Shown here: in pieces, positions 34,501-45,485 of the stretch
Layout: each line of letters begins with the position of its first letter
Position numbering within the stretch: position 1 is the stretch's first letter
Origin: Acanthochlamys bracteata
Lineage: Eukaryota > Streptophyta > Magnoliopsida > Pandanales > Velloziaceae
Length of the DNA: 64,000 nucleotides
NCBI GenBank assembly: GCA_019914995.1
Contig: CM034134.1
Location: 4,906,463 to 4,970,462, forward strand
Reading direction: 5' to 3'
Made by a program: the position numbers and the translations under genes
Notes under the pieces: generated by a model
Database searches by the model: none
Seen by the model: only the letters and a program-made list of their open reading frames with translations
What the model was told of the DNA's origin: nothing

Positions 34501-35306
34501 GAGAGTTTGGACGCAACCACCGTCTCTCCCGCTAGAGCTTCACCATCATCAGAGCTGTGCGCCACACAAGTAAGGGACTTCAAAGGATCCGTACTTCCAA
34601 CCTTATTTGTCATGGTCTTGCATTCCCTTTTGAAATGCCTAAACTTTCCAAAGGCATAACACTTCGCGTGTCGCTTGTTCTTCTTCTGTCCAGAGCCGTT
34701 ATTGAATTTCCGTTTATTACCCAAGCTATCTTGTGTAATCAATACAGCTTCAGCTTGGTGCCCACCAGGTACAATCTCTTGTTTGCATTTGTGGCGACCT
34801 TCTTCCTCAAGAGTAGCTGCTACTACCTCAACATAAAAAAGAGAATCTATATTAGTCGTATTAGTGAGGTTGATCACTACCTGGTCATAGGAATCGGGAC
34901 AGCTCTGTATAAGGATCAGGGCACGTTCATTTGTCTCTATCTTTTTTCCCAACGTTGTCAATTAAGAAAACACAACCTCTAATGAACCCAAGTGCCCTGA
35001 AGCAGAAGCTGATCCCAACATGCGTAGAGAATACATCTTCCTCATTAAGTCTTTTCCAGCTTCTCCCATACCTTCTTTTGCGGTCTTCTTTTCCAGTGCA
35101 CTCAGCAAGATATCATCGGCCAAAGTAAGATGAATGTGTTTCAAAGCATTTCGCTCAATCTTCTGCCATCTTTTCTCCAGAAGATTACTTGGCCGATTCT
35201 CTAATGCTCCCAACCAGTTCTCCTTTATAAGAACCGTCAATAGTCTTGCTCTCCACAATGTGTAGTTGCTCCCGTTGAACTTCTCAATCTCGTACTTGCT
35301 CGACAT
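34501..35306 (-). pseudogene. Copia-1 gag with damaged zinc knuckle
   Basis: Starts MSSKYEIEKFNGSNYTLWRA at 35306 (minus), the typical Tnt1-like gag start, just after the primer-binding site. It runs through NALKHIHLTLADDIL and EKKTAKE near 35100-35140. A frame change lies near 34962, and gag continues with CPDSYDQVVINL near 34880. The CCHC knuckle near 34640-34680 reads CYAFGKFRHFKREC: the second Cys is Phe, so metal binding is probably lost. Confidence 0.9.
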
Positions 35307-35316
35307 TGCAACAAAC

Positions 35317-35335
35317 CAATAGCTCTGATGCAACT
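35317..35335 (-). promoter_or_regulatory. Copia-1 primer-binding site
   Basis: On the minus strand, AGTTGCATCAGAGCTATTGG follows the 5' LTR directly. It is close to TGGTATCAGAGC, the initiator-Met tRNA complement. Confidence 0.8.
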
Positions 35336-35879
35336 TGTTAGAAATAGCGAGTGTGTTCTGTTGTTGATAGACACAGCAGAAATATAAAACACACTCAAGA
35401 ATCTTGCGTAAGCAATACGAGAATTGAGAAAAGAGCAAAACAAGCACAAAGACAAGAGATTTACGTGGAGAAAAATGAGAAGAACCTCACGGAAAGGCAA
35501 ACTAGCCTCAAGGAAATCACCAACTCAAAGTAATTACAAATTCTTGTGTTACACTTTAAGTGGAAACTCTCACTAGAATGCTTTGCTTCTATTTCTCACA
35601 CTTGATGTTGTGAATGATGCTTCAAACAAATACTTCTTACCCATATATATAGTGTGTCCAAGAAGACTCTTGAATATCCAAACCGTTGTCATTCAATCAT
35701 CCCATTAATTGAGTCATTTGGCTTTCCATCTTCCATTAGATGCTTCAAGTTTTTTAACCTTCCAACTTCATGGGTAGTGTTTTATCTTGCTTAACTTTTA
35801 GATTCCAATATGAATGTATATTTATTTGTTGCATTCTAACTAACCACTAATTTACATAGTGGATTTACAATGTCTAACA
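35336..35879 (-). repeat. Copia-1 5' LTR
   Basis: 544 bp. About nine of ten positions agree with the 3' LTR over the first 290 bp by eye. CCATATATATAGTGTG near 35640 may be the TATA region. Confidence 0.92.
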
Positions 35880-35884
35880 TGGTA

Positions 35885-37171
35885 AACATCGGAGAGCTAA
35901 GGGTGGAATGCTGGGTTAATTCCTCAACCCTATAGCAAAACTTGCATGGTTATAAGGAAGGCACGACAAGCCAACGGAAGGCAAGAGCGGGGGACGAAAC
36001 CAAAAGTCTGCTTTATTTGCAATGGACTATATCAGGTTTGGAGTATCCTAAAGCATAAGGCTCTCAAGGCCTTTACCACACAACTTGAGGAGTCCCCAAT
36101 TGAGGAGTCAACAACAGGTTTTTTTTTTCCTCCAAAAACTTAGGAACTCAAACATAACAACTCACTCGCTCGATCTGCCAAGAAAAAGCTCATATTTATG
36201 AGTGCTATCATCAAGGGAAGACCGCTCGTACACTATTTAATGTAGGAGCCCACTGATAACTTTGTCGTCGAAAAGAGGCAAAAGAGGATAGGTCTGATGG
36301 CACAAAAGATGGCAAAACGATGAAAGTAGTAAACTTACCAACTATGCCCATTGTGGGTGTCTCTTAGTCTATCCTAATCAAGTTTGGAGCATAATGCGGA
36401 TCATTTGACCTCTCTTTGGTCCCCATGGATGACTTTTAGTTGGTCGTATGTATAGTGTTAAGTCCATGTCTACCCTTTGTCAACCATCAACTCAGTCATC
36501 ATCTAAAATGACAACAAAGCATAGATGGTCAAGACAGAACATGCAGTCGATATAAAGACGAAGGCGCTATCTACATGCAGTTTGAAAAAGGTTTCAAGAA
36601 AGAGCCAATTCCTAGTTTCTCTCGAAGAGCTCAACAATGGAGAAGAGACTGCCATATCTCATGTTCCTTCTCCTATGGTCATAGAAGGGGTCCTTGAGCC
36701 TTTACCTATTGCTGGAAGACCATAGGAGAGCATCTCTATGGTAGTTGACCAGCTAAGCTGGAAGAACATAGAAGCAACATGGTGGTAGTTGAACCATTTA
36801 CCAAAATATGCTACCTTCATACCTATCCCAAGGACCTGCACTGCCGAAGAAGCTACCCGTCACTTCTCAAACATGTGGTACTTTGAGAAGTACCACAAAG
36901 CATAGTATGCGATTGGGACCCTTGCTTTACCGAACAATTCTTTACATAGTTGTTCAAAAGGATGGGCACCAACTTCAATTTTTTTAATAAGGTTCCATCC
37001 CCAAAGTGACGGATAAACAGATCGTTTTATTACTCTTGCGTTATTCTTCAAACTACATCGGTGCTTATCAACGAGATAGGATAGAATTACTCGATGTTGC
37101 CTAGTTCAAGGCGTCTACTACCAAGGCGCCGAGTAAGGTTGCGTTCAAGATTGTCATTTGACAACAGCATA
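35885..37171 (+). pseudogene. Gypsy-2 zinc knuckle, protease and integrase core (RT and RNase H deleted)
   Basis: KPKVCFICNGLYQ near 36000 is the zinc knuckle start (CxxC kept). Protease follows: IIKGRPLVHYL near 36210, NFVVEKRQKRIGLMAQKM near 36255, PIVGVS near 36350 and VPMDDF near 36421; the catalytic DTGA position is lost. The pre-RT leader with VPSPMVIEGVLEPLP is at 36663-36708. Within about 60 bp the text becomes integrase: MVVVEPFTKYATFIPIPRTCTAEEA near 36778-36855, DWDPCF (catalytic SDRDPRF position) near 36915, FHPQSDGQTDRF near 36995. The jump shows that RT and RNase H were removed by deletion. Confidence 0.85.
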
Positions 37172-38693
37172 TGTGCACGACCCAACCCGGCCGCGACCGG
37201 CCTAAACTAGACCTAGCCTGGATAACATCCAGACTCAGTGCAATCTAGTAAGTGACCAAAAAGCACCATAAACGATTCACCAAAATATTTTCAAATAAAT
37301 AAAATTTCGGCAAAACCTTTCCTAACTTTCAAGTGCAAACCTTTACCATAATAAAATCACTTGCAACGACGAAATAGACGAGATAAGAAAAACAATATCA
37401 ATACCAAGATCAACCAATAAAATATCTATTGGCTACCGGTATCCGCCCACACCTATTACATACCCAAAAATTAAATTTACAAATCAAATAAAAGGCCAAA
37501 AATATATATGAGTAATACATATCTTCAGAAAATAACAGAGCTGTCTATATGACAAAATAAACTATAAATGCGCGGATCTACCGTCGACTACTCAATGCTG
37601 TATCCTGTCAACTCCTGCTAGTCCCTGTAATATCTAGGGGAGGCCAAAGAAAGAAAAAGGGATGAGCCTAGTCTTAGTGAGGTAAAATAACAGAATGCAC
37701 TAACCGGATGGGCCGTGGTATTACCCCCACACGCATAAGCCTAACAATACTATGGCCAAGGTGGGTGCCCGCCCCATACTCACTGTGGTCCTGATCTCAG
37801 CCCTGACTCGCCTGCCCTCGTGCAACGCGAGTGTCTATGCATTATGATAAGCAAGCTCATGCTGTTATAGTTCAATATAAATCATGTCTCTATGGACATA
37901 AGTGGTTCCATAGTTCATTTATCTATACTCAAAAATCGTGGTCATGTAACACAAAAACAGTAGTTAGTCTCGATTTGTGCACAGTTATTATGCTTGCTAT
38001 CGTTATAGTTAACATTAAGAATGCTCCAAGTACACCATGCATTGTATACAATAACTCATATGACATATGTAATCATTAATGCAATAGACATAATCAAATG
38101 GTAGAATCGTTAATTACCACATGCTACCAAGATTACTTCACAGCAAATTTTGTACAAGCATAACCAAAACATACAGACATCATCTAGCATGAGGAATAAT
38201 CATAAATAGATAGTGGCAAGATATGCTGAGGTTTCAAGGCAGATGTTACCTGTGCCAGAAGCCTACCATACTAAGAATGAAAAGCACGGTAACCCTCACA
38301 TGTTTTCCCGTGATCACTTAGTCCACTGATTACTCCAAGTCAAGCCACTCGGCCCACGTTCCTCAGTGAAAAGCTATAACACACACGAGCACATCTATTA
38401 CTTAATTGCGTTGAACGGAACGAATCTAACAATCATAATATATAGTACAATCAACTACAATCACATCGCCGTAGCACCAAAACCTCATTCTAAAGTTTCA
38501 TCCATTCCATCAATCATTTTAAATCCTATCCACTACTCAAATATACTAATGATAGAGGATTAGTAAGCTTATCGATTTAAACGAGATGATCGTACTCCAA
38601 GTAGCTTCGAACAATCGATATATTACCAATTCCTCAACCTAGCAATCACCTAGCGAAAACCAATTCCTCAACCTGCATTAACAAGCTGATACA
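37172..38693 (-). mobile_element. Gypsy LTR (shortened) inserted in gypsy-2 integrase
   Basis: Starts TGTGCACGACCCAACCC, the reverse of the LTR end GGGTCGTG(A/C)ACA. It parallels 59922-61650 for more than 1.4 kb, for example ACAATACTATGGCC near 37747 and 60778, and GCCCTGACTCGCC against CCCCTGACTCGCC. The part equivalent to 61660-62329 (the LTR start) is missing. GCATA (37167-37171) and GCATG (38694-38698) flank it and match at 4 of 5, so it may be a solo LTR shortened after insertion. Confidence 0.75.
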
Positions 38694-39262
38694 GCATGCG
38701 CATGTTTAAACAATGTTACAAAGAAAATCAAGAAATAGGCAAATGCAGAGTGCCTACACATTGAGTTTTAGGATAGAGATTTGGTGCTTGTTAAGCTTCT
38801 ACACGTGCAGTTCAAGTCGCTATGAAAGGTACATAAGAGGTTACCAAGGAGATATGAAAGCCCATTTCCTATAAAAAAAAGCTCATAGGTAAAGTCTTTA
38901 GGTACAACTCCCTTGAAGACAAAATTTATGCAGTTTTTTAATGAGCTTTCTCAAGTCCTTTTGCTGGGATGGGAAAGATGCAAGGAGTGAACCGAAGAGA
39001 GTTCCAACGGTTGTTGTCGCCATCATCGACAAGGAGGTGGAGTGCATCCTTAAAGAATAATCAAATCGAGGATGAAGTATAACTTTACAGAATTCTTGGT
39101 GAATTGAAAAAAAATCTCCCGAACAACGAAGCCAGCAAGGATCGCAAGAGCACTTTTCGAAAGTTTGCCAACTGCATACAGAGGTTCAAGGAGCGTGAAG
39201 AGGGCGTTGCAAGCCTAAGTGAGGCAAAAGCTAACAGGCTACCTAAGTTTGGCCAAAAATAG
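38694..39262 (+). pseudogene. Gypsy-2 integrase C-terminus and chromodomain-like segment
   Basis: Pieces after the inserted LTR: LVKLLHVQFKSL-like text near 38785-38825, VHKR/GYQGD near 38830 and the KVPTVVVAIIDKEVECILKE stretch near 38995-39055, which is where chromodomain gypsy elements have VPxxVL..EVExIL. NNEASKDRKSTF near 39123 corresponds to the EASWE turn of the chromodomain, and FKEREEGVASL near 39188 to its end. Chromodomains guide insertion to marked chromatin in live elements. Frames are broken. Confidence 0.75.
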
Positions 39263-39530
39263 CTATCCTAGAGAATCATAGAATTCTACTTTTGCAACAT
39301 GCTTTAGGAGAAGCATTTTCCACTATTCGGTCAACGATCACCACCATCCATTTGGGAGGTGGAATATATAAATAGGGGAAGGGACTTCTTATTTATATCC
39401 ATTGAAGAAATGAATTTATCAAGCATTTTCTAAAACTTTCAAACATCTTAGTAAAGCATTCTTGTCTATACGCCTCTACATCATTCTTACTTCATTTCTT
39501 TAGTATATCTTTCAAAATTATGTAGGCTTA
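39263..39530 (+). repeat. Gypsy-2 3' LTR remnant
   Basis: Shares GGAGGTGGAAT, TTATCAAGCATTTT and CATCTTAGTAAAGC with the 5' remnant at 29520-29817, in the same order. ATATATAAATAGGGG at 39364-39378 is a good TATA candidate. Confidence 0.7.
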
Positions 39531-39532
39531 GC

Positions 39533-40000
39533 TAGGGGTGGCAATTCAAATTCATGGATCGATTTCAGATCGACACATATAATATCAAAATCATTTAACC
39601 CGAATCCAATCCATTTATTTATATCGGTCAAAATTGTCAACCCTAACCCAAACTATTTAATAACCGAATCAAATTCACCTATATAGTAATTAAAATTATA
39701 AAAATTAATTTTTGATAATATAAAATTATTAATTATAATATATCTAAACAAAAAGATAATTTTTGATAAAATTTATAAATTAAGTTGAAAATAGTTAAAT
39801 TAGGATATAAAATATATATACAAATTAAATTTATTTTTTGTATTGTTACTCTAAATATTCTTTTAATTATTAAGTAATATATACTATATAAATAATTATA
39901 TGGATTAAATGGGTCAATTTTTGTGTCAATTCGAACTCGACGCGAATTCATTTAAGTTTTTCGGATCAATCTCAGGTCTATTCGAAATCGATTTGAACCT
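39533..40000. mobile_element. MITE-like AT-rich element with AGGGGTGGCAAT end
   Basis: Begins TAGGGGTGGCAATTCAAATT followed by mirrored GGATCGATTTC/ACCCGAATCC text. Its core is very AT-rich and it ends with GAACTCGACGCG and CGAAATCGATTTGAACC, partial complements of the start. Plant genomes carry non-autonomous elements starting TAGGGGTGGCAA with a matching inverted end. The right terminus here is not clear, so the end coordinate is approximate. No protein. Confidence 0.5.
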
Positions 40001-40319
40001 CACTAAGATCTAATATAAATTGTTGCACAGGAATTATTAAAACTCGTGCTGCATGACAAACACCACAAGTGTCCACTGGCCCTAATATAAATGTTGAGTT
40101 ATTAGTAGTGTATGGATAATACCTTGCGTCTTAATTTTGTGTCCTAACCTAGCCTATATCTCACCTACTAGCTTTGAAATTAATTCTAATATATTTCATA
40201 TTAACTTGTCTTTCGCCATATTAAGCTATAGGCTATGTTTAAAATTTTGAAAAGGTAGAGTTTTTTGAAAAAATAACTTTTCAGAATTTTTGAAAATAAG
40301 TGCTCGACCATTATAATCA

Positions 40320-41005
40320 TAATTTATTCATACCCTCTAACTTTTGAAAAATTATGTACAAAAATCGATAGGAATTTTCTAGACATGAAAAGCTCATAAG
40401 CACTCATTTAAACCATTACAAACATGGCTTATGTATTGCTCTAATGATCGAGATGCAGCACCACTCTAGACTTTGCGGATTTTTCTAGACTTGGTGATTA
40501 TGTTTAGCTCAGATTTGTAATGCAGTAGCTTAAATCGGAACTCCACAATATGATTTGAGCTGTGATATATCAAGTTTTCAAGTGGCTATACAAAGAAAAA
40601 ATGAAATCTCCAAATGTTACCTGAGCAGAAAGATATTGTATTTGGCGTGTTGTCTAGAGATGTTGTCTAAGTGATCTAATAGAATTAGGCAATTGTGATC
40701 AACAATCTTCACGAAAAATTTATGTCTTAAAATGATACCTGTTGAAATTTCGTCCTCTTTGCCTTATTTTATTCTGTGTAATACCACCTTTGAACTGAAA
40801 AGAAAAAAAAATCACCATTGGGAGCTTTGAGTTGAAAGCTATTTGTGTGTAAAGTATACAACTCAATAAAGTTTCAACACTTTGTTAAATATGCATGTAG
40901 TTTAGTCTAGCTCCATATGCTCTTGAAATACATTGTAGACATGTCCAAAGCTTGACAATGATTCTCAAGGATGTGTTATTATCCAAATGATTGGGATTTC
41001 TAACA
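40320..41005 (-). mobile_element. LTR fragment of the ~2-kb family
   Basis: Shares TGGATTTTTCTAGACTT-like text near 40478, AAATTTCGTCCTCTTTG near 40746 (also at 54851) and GACATGTCCAAAGCTTG near 40940 (also near 56095) with the other copies. It ends GATTTCTAACA at 41005. Only the part corresponding to the last ~700 bp is present. Confidence 0.7.
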
Positions 41006-41960
41006 GCATTAGTGAGAGACTTTGGCAAAGCATATGGTTGAATGCTGTCCAGAATCAAGTTTTATTTCAGAAATACTCATCCATGTCTTTGTAGTTTATA
41101 GTTTATAGAATTATAGTGATGTCTACATTGAGGGAGTGTACTTGGCAAAGGGAGCGTTGTTGAAGTTTGTAAGTGCTTGTAGCAGAATCCGTCCATGGTT
41201 AATGTCTCTATGAGCTTCAGAACGTCCCTATAGCTACCATGTTTAGACACCGCTAAACTTCATGCAGATAAAGATTTGGGACTATCCAAAAGAAAGTTAG
41301 AACACTAGAATCAAAATGTTGATGCAAATACCTGTGCAAATATCACAATGGCCAAGTTGTCAACTTCTCTTCCCCATGAGAAAAGATTTTTCCTTTCTGA
41401 GAAAGCTAGCATATGCTCCACCTACAAGAGACTTGGAGAACTTTTTGCAAATTTGATGCGGTGGAAAAGAAAGAACTACCAAGCAAGCATTCAAATTCAA
41501 TTGCTGTAAAAGTTAAAATATTGACTCTAAGAAGATTAGAAAGTTGAATCACATTCATGAGCCAAGCCAAGACCATATCCTTTATCCAAAATTCAGACAT
41601 TAAAAATCCTTTCACCAAACACCCAAAATAACAAAAATCTTAAATCCACATAACACAAATCTACAAAAAAAAAAAAAAAAGCACAATTTTCCAACAGCTT
41701 TAATTGCAAAGTTTTGCAAAACCCATCTGAAACCAAATTTAAAAATCAAACAGAAACAAATGGAGAAAAGAAAAGACAAAGGAGTTTAGTTAGCTTTATA
41801 GATCACCAAAATAAAGCCTTGTCTGGCCTTCATTTCTCTATATGACTTCTGTGAATTGAATTCAGCCATCCTCTAAGCATATCAGTAACTTACTTCATGC
41901 AAAAGAGATAACAAATATGGAAAATTCTGGCTGCATTGCGGGTGACGTACCTGGTTTCTT

Positions 41961-42082
41961 CCTCAACCATCTGAGACTTCCCTTACAGAGCTCCAACACG
42001 ATGGCCCTGGTTTCTTCAGCACTCTGTACATAGATTCTAAAGCCTTAGCAAGTCATCCTCAACCATCTGAGACTTCCCTTGC
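41961..42082. repeat. Short direct repeat
   Basis: CTCAACCATCTGAGACTTCC occurs at about 41962 and 42058. The preceding TGGTTTCTTC also recurs nearby at 41951 and 42008. Confidence 0.7.
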
Positions 42083-42444
42083 AACCTATGAGGTATAGTT
42101 ATTTTGGATTCTTAAACTGGTAGCACATGCAATGGCAAGCCTCCTACAGAAGACTCATGCAGAAGCCTCCTAGCCTTCCTTATATACATGCCTCCCATTG
42201 CCCATACAGCAGCACAGATGCTCAGCTCCTGTACCCATTCCCCATATCTCTTGCATAAGTCCCCATACATAATCATAGATGGTCAGCTCGTATACCCATT
42301 CCCTTGTCTCCGGCATACTTGGCTTCATACTTCCTCACTATGTCAAATGAACTCTTGCAAGATCACAACTGGCACATTAGATTCAGAGATCAACAGAAAG
42401 ACAAGCAAACCAACCAGAACATACATACCTTCTATAAGACAGAA

Positions 42445-43215
42445 GAATGCTGCCATATATTTACGGATCATCTCCAATAGCACTGCCCTCAGACAATATT
42501 AGTTGATTTCTTCCGATTTAAGCATGACCGCATTGAAAAAGTATATTTCACAAAGTATAAAAGCTTGTATATTTGGATATTTTTGAAGTCCTTGGTAAGC
42601 TAGCCTCTCAGTTGTACTTTTCCAAAGCTGCAATGTTGCATGAAAGGCTTCAACCAGCTAGACCATAAAAATCTGACTAGTCATATAGAAATCCAGCAAT
42701 CTCCAACACAATCACATAAAGATCATACATAATCCAGTACCAGAACCATACAAATCATACATAATCTTCCAGTACCAGAACCATACAAATCATACATAAC
42801 CTTCCCAAAAGAATTCTATCAATCTCCAGTAATGTAGAAAAAACTATCTCATACACAATCTTCCCATACCCACTGAATTGCAGCAATCTCCTACACAATC
42901 ACATAAAAATAATAAATTATTTCCACCAAAAACAAAATATCAAACAAATTTCAAGCCATAAATGAAAACAATATACCAAACAAATTACAAACCATAAATG
43001 AATCAAGCATGTAAAAACAGAAGCATGCTATAAGCCTATAACACCTGCCACAATACAGAAGTTAGGACATAATACTTGCTAGAATAAACAAGCATGCTGC
43101 CAATTAGTTATGAATCATCTCCAGTAGCATACTAGCACTGCCCTCAAACCGTATTAGTTGATTTCTTCTAGTTTAACGATAAATGCCATAGTAAAAGTAT
43201 ATTTCATAAAGTATA
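42445..43215. repeat. Direct repeat pair of ~110 bp, ~650 bp apart
   Basis: Block 42445-42560 and block 43094-43215 share ATGCTGCCA, AGCACTGCCCTCA, TATTAGTTGATTTCTTC and AAAGTATATTTCA(C/T)AAAGTATAAA in order. This suggests an old local duplication or two ends of an element. Confidence 0.65.
42700..42805. repeat. ~39-bp tandem repeat
   Basis: CCAGTACCAGAACCATACAA followed by ATCATACATAA occurs twice in tandem (about 42733 and 42771), with a partial unit before (GATCATACATAATCC). Confidence 0.75.
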
Positions 43216-44896
43216 AATGTCAAACCTTTGTAATATTTGAAGTCTCCAGTACTCCGAGCTTTTCCTTTTCAGATTAAATTGTGATAATACTATACATACA
43301 TGATCATTAATTGTTATAAGCATCTCCGAGAAATTGTCATAGTGAGTTGATTGGCTTTGATATTGTTTTATATATCACTATATAGTCTTCTCAAATGATA
43401 TATAGCATCAAATTGATTGCATCCAATGAAAGAAAATAACAATCTTACATGTACATTTGACAAGAATAACTAATGTGCTTAATTCATTAAAAGAAAATTA
43501 ACTAAAAAAAACAATAATGAATTCAGCCTAAGCATCAATGACTTCAAATTTTTTAGTTGTATTGAGGATCGTAACTTCTGAAACCATTTGACATATCAAC
43601 AATTGTTACACTCTCTATATTGAATTCAAAAAATAAAATAAGCACGAAAACAAATTAATAGCAATTAATAAACAAATTATATGCAATATGACCTTTACTA
43701 ATATTTTGATTTATTAACAAAATATCATAATTTAAACAAGTAGTAAAATCAATAAGTTCTAATAAATTGAACATATATTACAAACAAATAAGAAAAGAGA
43801 GAGCCATGCATCACTCAGGCATCCAGATAGTTCTTAATACAGATGTAAAATACATATACAAATATACAAACTTAATCAGATAATTAATCAACTAATATTG
43901 GTACCAATATTGGAACTCTTTCACACTGGAGAAAATGTAGGACACTATTTCCAGATGTGATTATCAGCCCTTGCAAGTTGTCACCGTATGCATGACATTT
44001 TTTTTTCATCCATTTGTCTTGGTAATGTATATATAAAGGCATTCCTTGAAGATTCTAGGATGTTTAGAATGGTACGGATCGTTAATGTTTTTGAAGCTTT
44101 TAAAGGCATGTAGAATGTTATATAAGGGTCTAGAGTATTCTAGAATAGTCAAATGTTCTAAATGCAATAAAACCCTAGAGAGATATTTTAGGATTTGGAG
44201 ATATGCTACGAAGATATTGTGAGAGAAGCTTCTAAAGAAGGTATTTACACTGCCGGATCAAATCAATCTTTATTATTTATTAAGGAGGTAGGATGTTACA
44301 AATAGGAGGCTAAAGCCCCCATTTATAACCAAGGTAGAAATTGAGCAATCAAAGCATTGTACATAGTCAACAATAGTTGTAAACGTTTCTCCCCGTCAAG
44401 TTTCCTTTTAGTGTTTATTCTTAGTTTCATTCCTTCCGTCTAGCCTACAAAAGTTTCTCAAAATCTCCATGCTACTTGGATGGTAAGGCTAACTTAGTTG
44501 CATTGCATTGTGGTTGAGTGCCACAAGGTCCAAGCTAGAAAGACCAAGCCCATAACAGTTAGTATAGCAGGCGATGTTTAGTTTAAGGGAATAGAAAGCG
44601 GTAGTGATTTACCATCTATAGGGGATGGGAGAACGAGACGTGAGCTCCTCAGATCAACAGGTAGTAATGAGAAGTATAGGGAGAGATGATGAAGATGTGA
44701 AAGCAAGGCTCTCTAAGGTGAAGCTTGTTATTGACAAGATGAGTGTCATGAGGAGATGTAAGGCTCCTTGAACGTGGCAACCGAATTATGCATAGTCAAG
44801 GTAAGGCCTAAAGGCTCTCACTTTGGCAATATAAATACTCTCAAGAGGGAAATTGTGACCATAGAGAAGTGGTGATAATGTTTGCTAGTGAGTTCA

Positions 44897-45339
44897 TATT
44901 AGATAGTTTCATTACTTTATTAATATCATAATTTACATAGAACATAATTTATCATCTAGAAACTCAATGATTTTTACAAAACTTAAACAAGAGAAACATA
45001 CCTGATCCATAGCATGTATCTTCTATCAGTTGTTTAACTTTAGAAAACTTGATTTCTCCCTTTTGATCTTTACTTGATTCTAAAGCAATACTTTTGGTGA
45101 TGGAATTGACAACAAGTCTTAGATGTAGATTAATATAGAGAGAGTACCAAGCATTCATTTAGAAATATACTTATAACCCACAACCATCATAGTGGTAGCT
45201 GCCATAACTTCTCTCAAGTGGGGAGTTATTGTAACTTTACATTATGTGGAGTTATAATGGTAGTTCTAATAACTCCTTAACCAATAGAATATTATCATTA
45301 TTAATTAAACCAAGTATTACACATGGGCCACATCCAACA
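44897..45339 (-). repeat. Copia-3 3' LTR
   Basis: 443 bp. It abuts the protease remnant directly and no polypurine tract is seen, which fits a deletion that ended at or near the LTR edge. Confidence 0.85.
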
Positions 45340-45440
45340 TTCGGGGCGTAATGAATCCATGCATCGTATTTGAAACGTGAGCGGTACAACCGGAATCAAT
45401 CCACCAAGTATTATAAGGAACTTCAGCTAAATTTGATTCC
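45340..45440 (-). pseudogene. Copia-3 protease start, cut at the LTR
   Basis: On the minus strand YNTWWIDSGCTAHVSNTMHG reads in frame at about 45350-45410 and matches the copia protease WxxDSGAxxH motif with the active Asp kept. Everything downstream of it is gone. Confidence 0.82.
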
Positions 45441-45485
45441 AAACGTACACAAGCATAATGCTTACCTTTCTTTTTGAACCAAGCT

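Larger units (their letters stand above)
30710..35879 (-). mobile_element. Copia-1: LTR retrotransposon with both LTRs and TSD TGGTA
   Basis: Terminal LTRs 30710-31378 and 35336-35879 start TGTTAGA and end TCTAACA. TGGTA occurs at 30705-30709 and 35880-35884, an exact 5-bp TSD. Coding order on the minus strand is gag, protease, integrase, RT, RNase H, the copia order. The element lies inside gypsy-2 gag. Total length is 5170 bp, normal for a Tnt1-like copia. Frames are broken at several places, so it is recent in structure but no longer coding-competent. Confidence 0.96.
29520..39530 (+). mobile_element. Gypsy-2: chromodomain-type LTR retrotransposon split by two insertions
   Basis: The left LTR remnant (29520-29817), primer site and gag lie to the left of a copia insertion (30710-35879). 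The end of gag, the zinc knuckle, protease and integrase follow at 35885-37171. A gypsy LTR fragment (37172-38693) then interrupts, and the integrase end, chromodomain-like segment and 3' LTR lie at 38694-39530. Reading the pieces in order gives a normal Ty3/gypsy layout, except that RT and RNase H are missing between about 36700 and 36740, an internal deletion. The removed intervals account for about 6.7 kb of the 10-kb span. Confidence 0.85.
41006..44559. other. Gene-free AT-rich stretch with short repeats
   Basis: No coding similarity recognised. It includes an 18-base A run near 41668-41685 and several local repeats listed separately. From 43250 to 43900 the sequence is extremely AT-rich. 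Confidence 0.5.

Noticed and set aside
34557..34982. Plus-strand frame of 141 codons
   Set aside because: It is a shadow of copia-1 gag, which is readable with family motifs on the minus strand.
41668..41685. A run as the tail of a LINE, SINE or processed copy
   Set aside because: No reverse transcriptase, RNA-gene promoter boxes or TSD could be found on either side.
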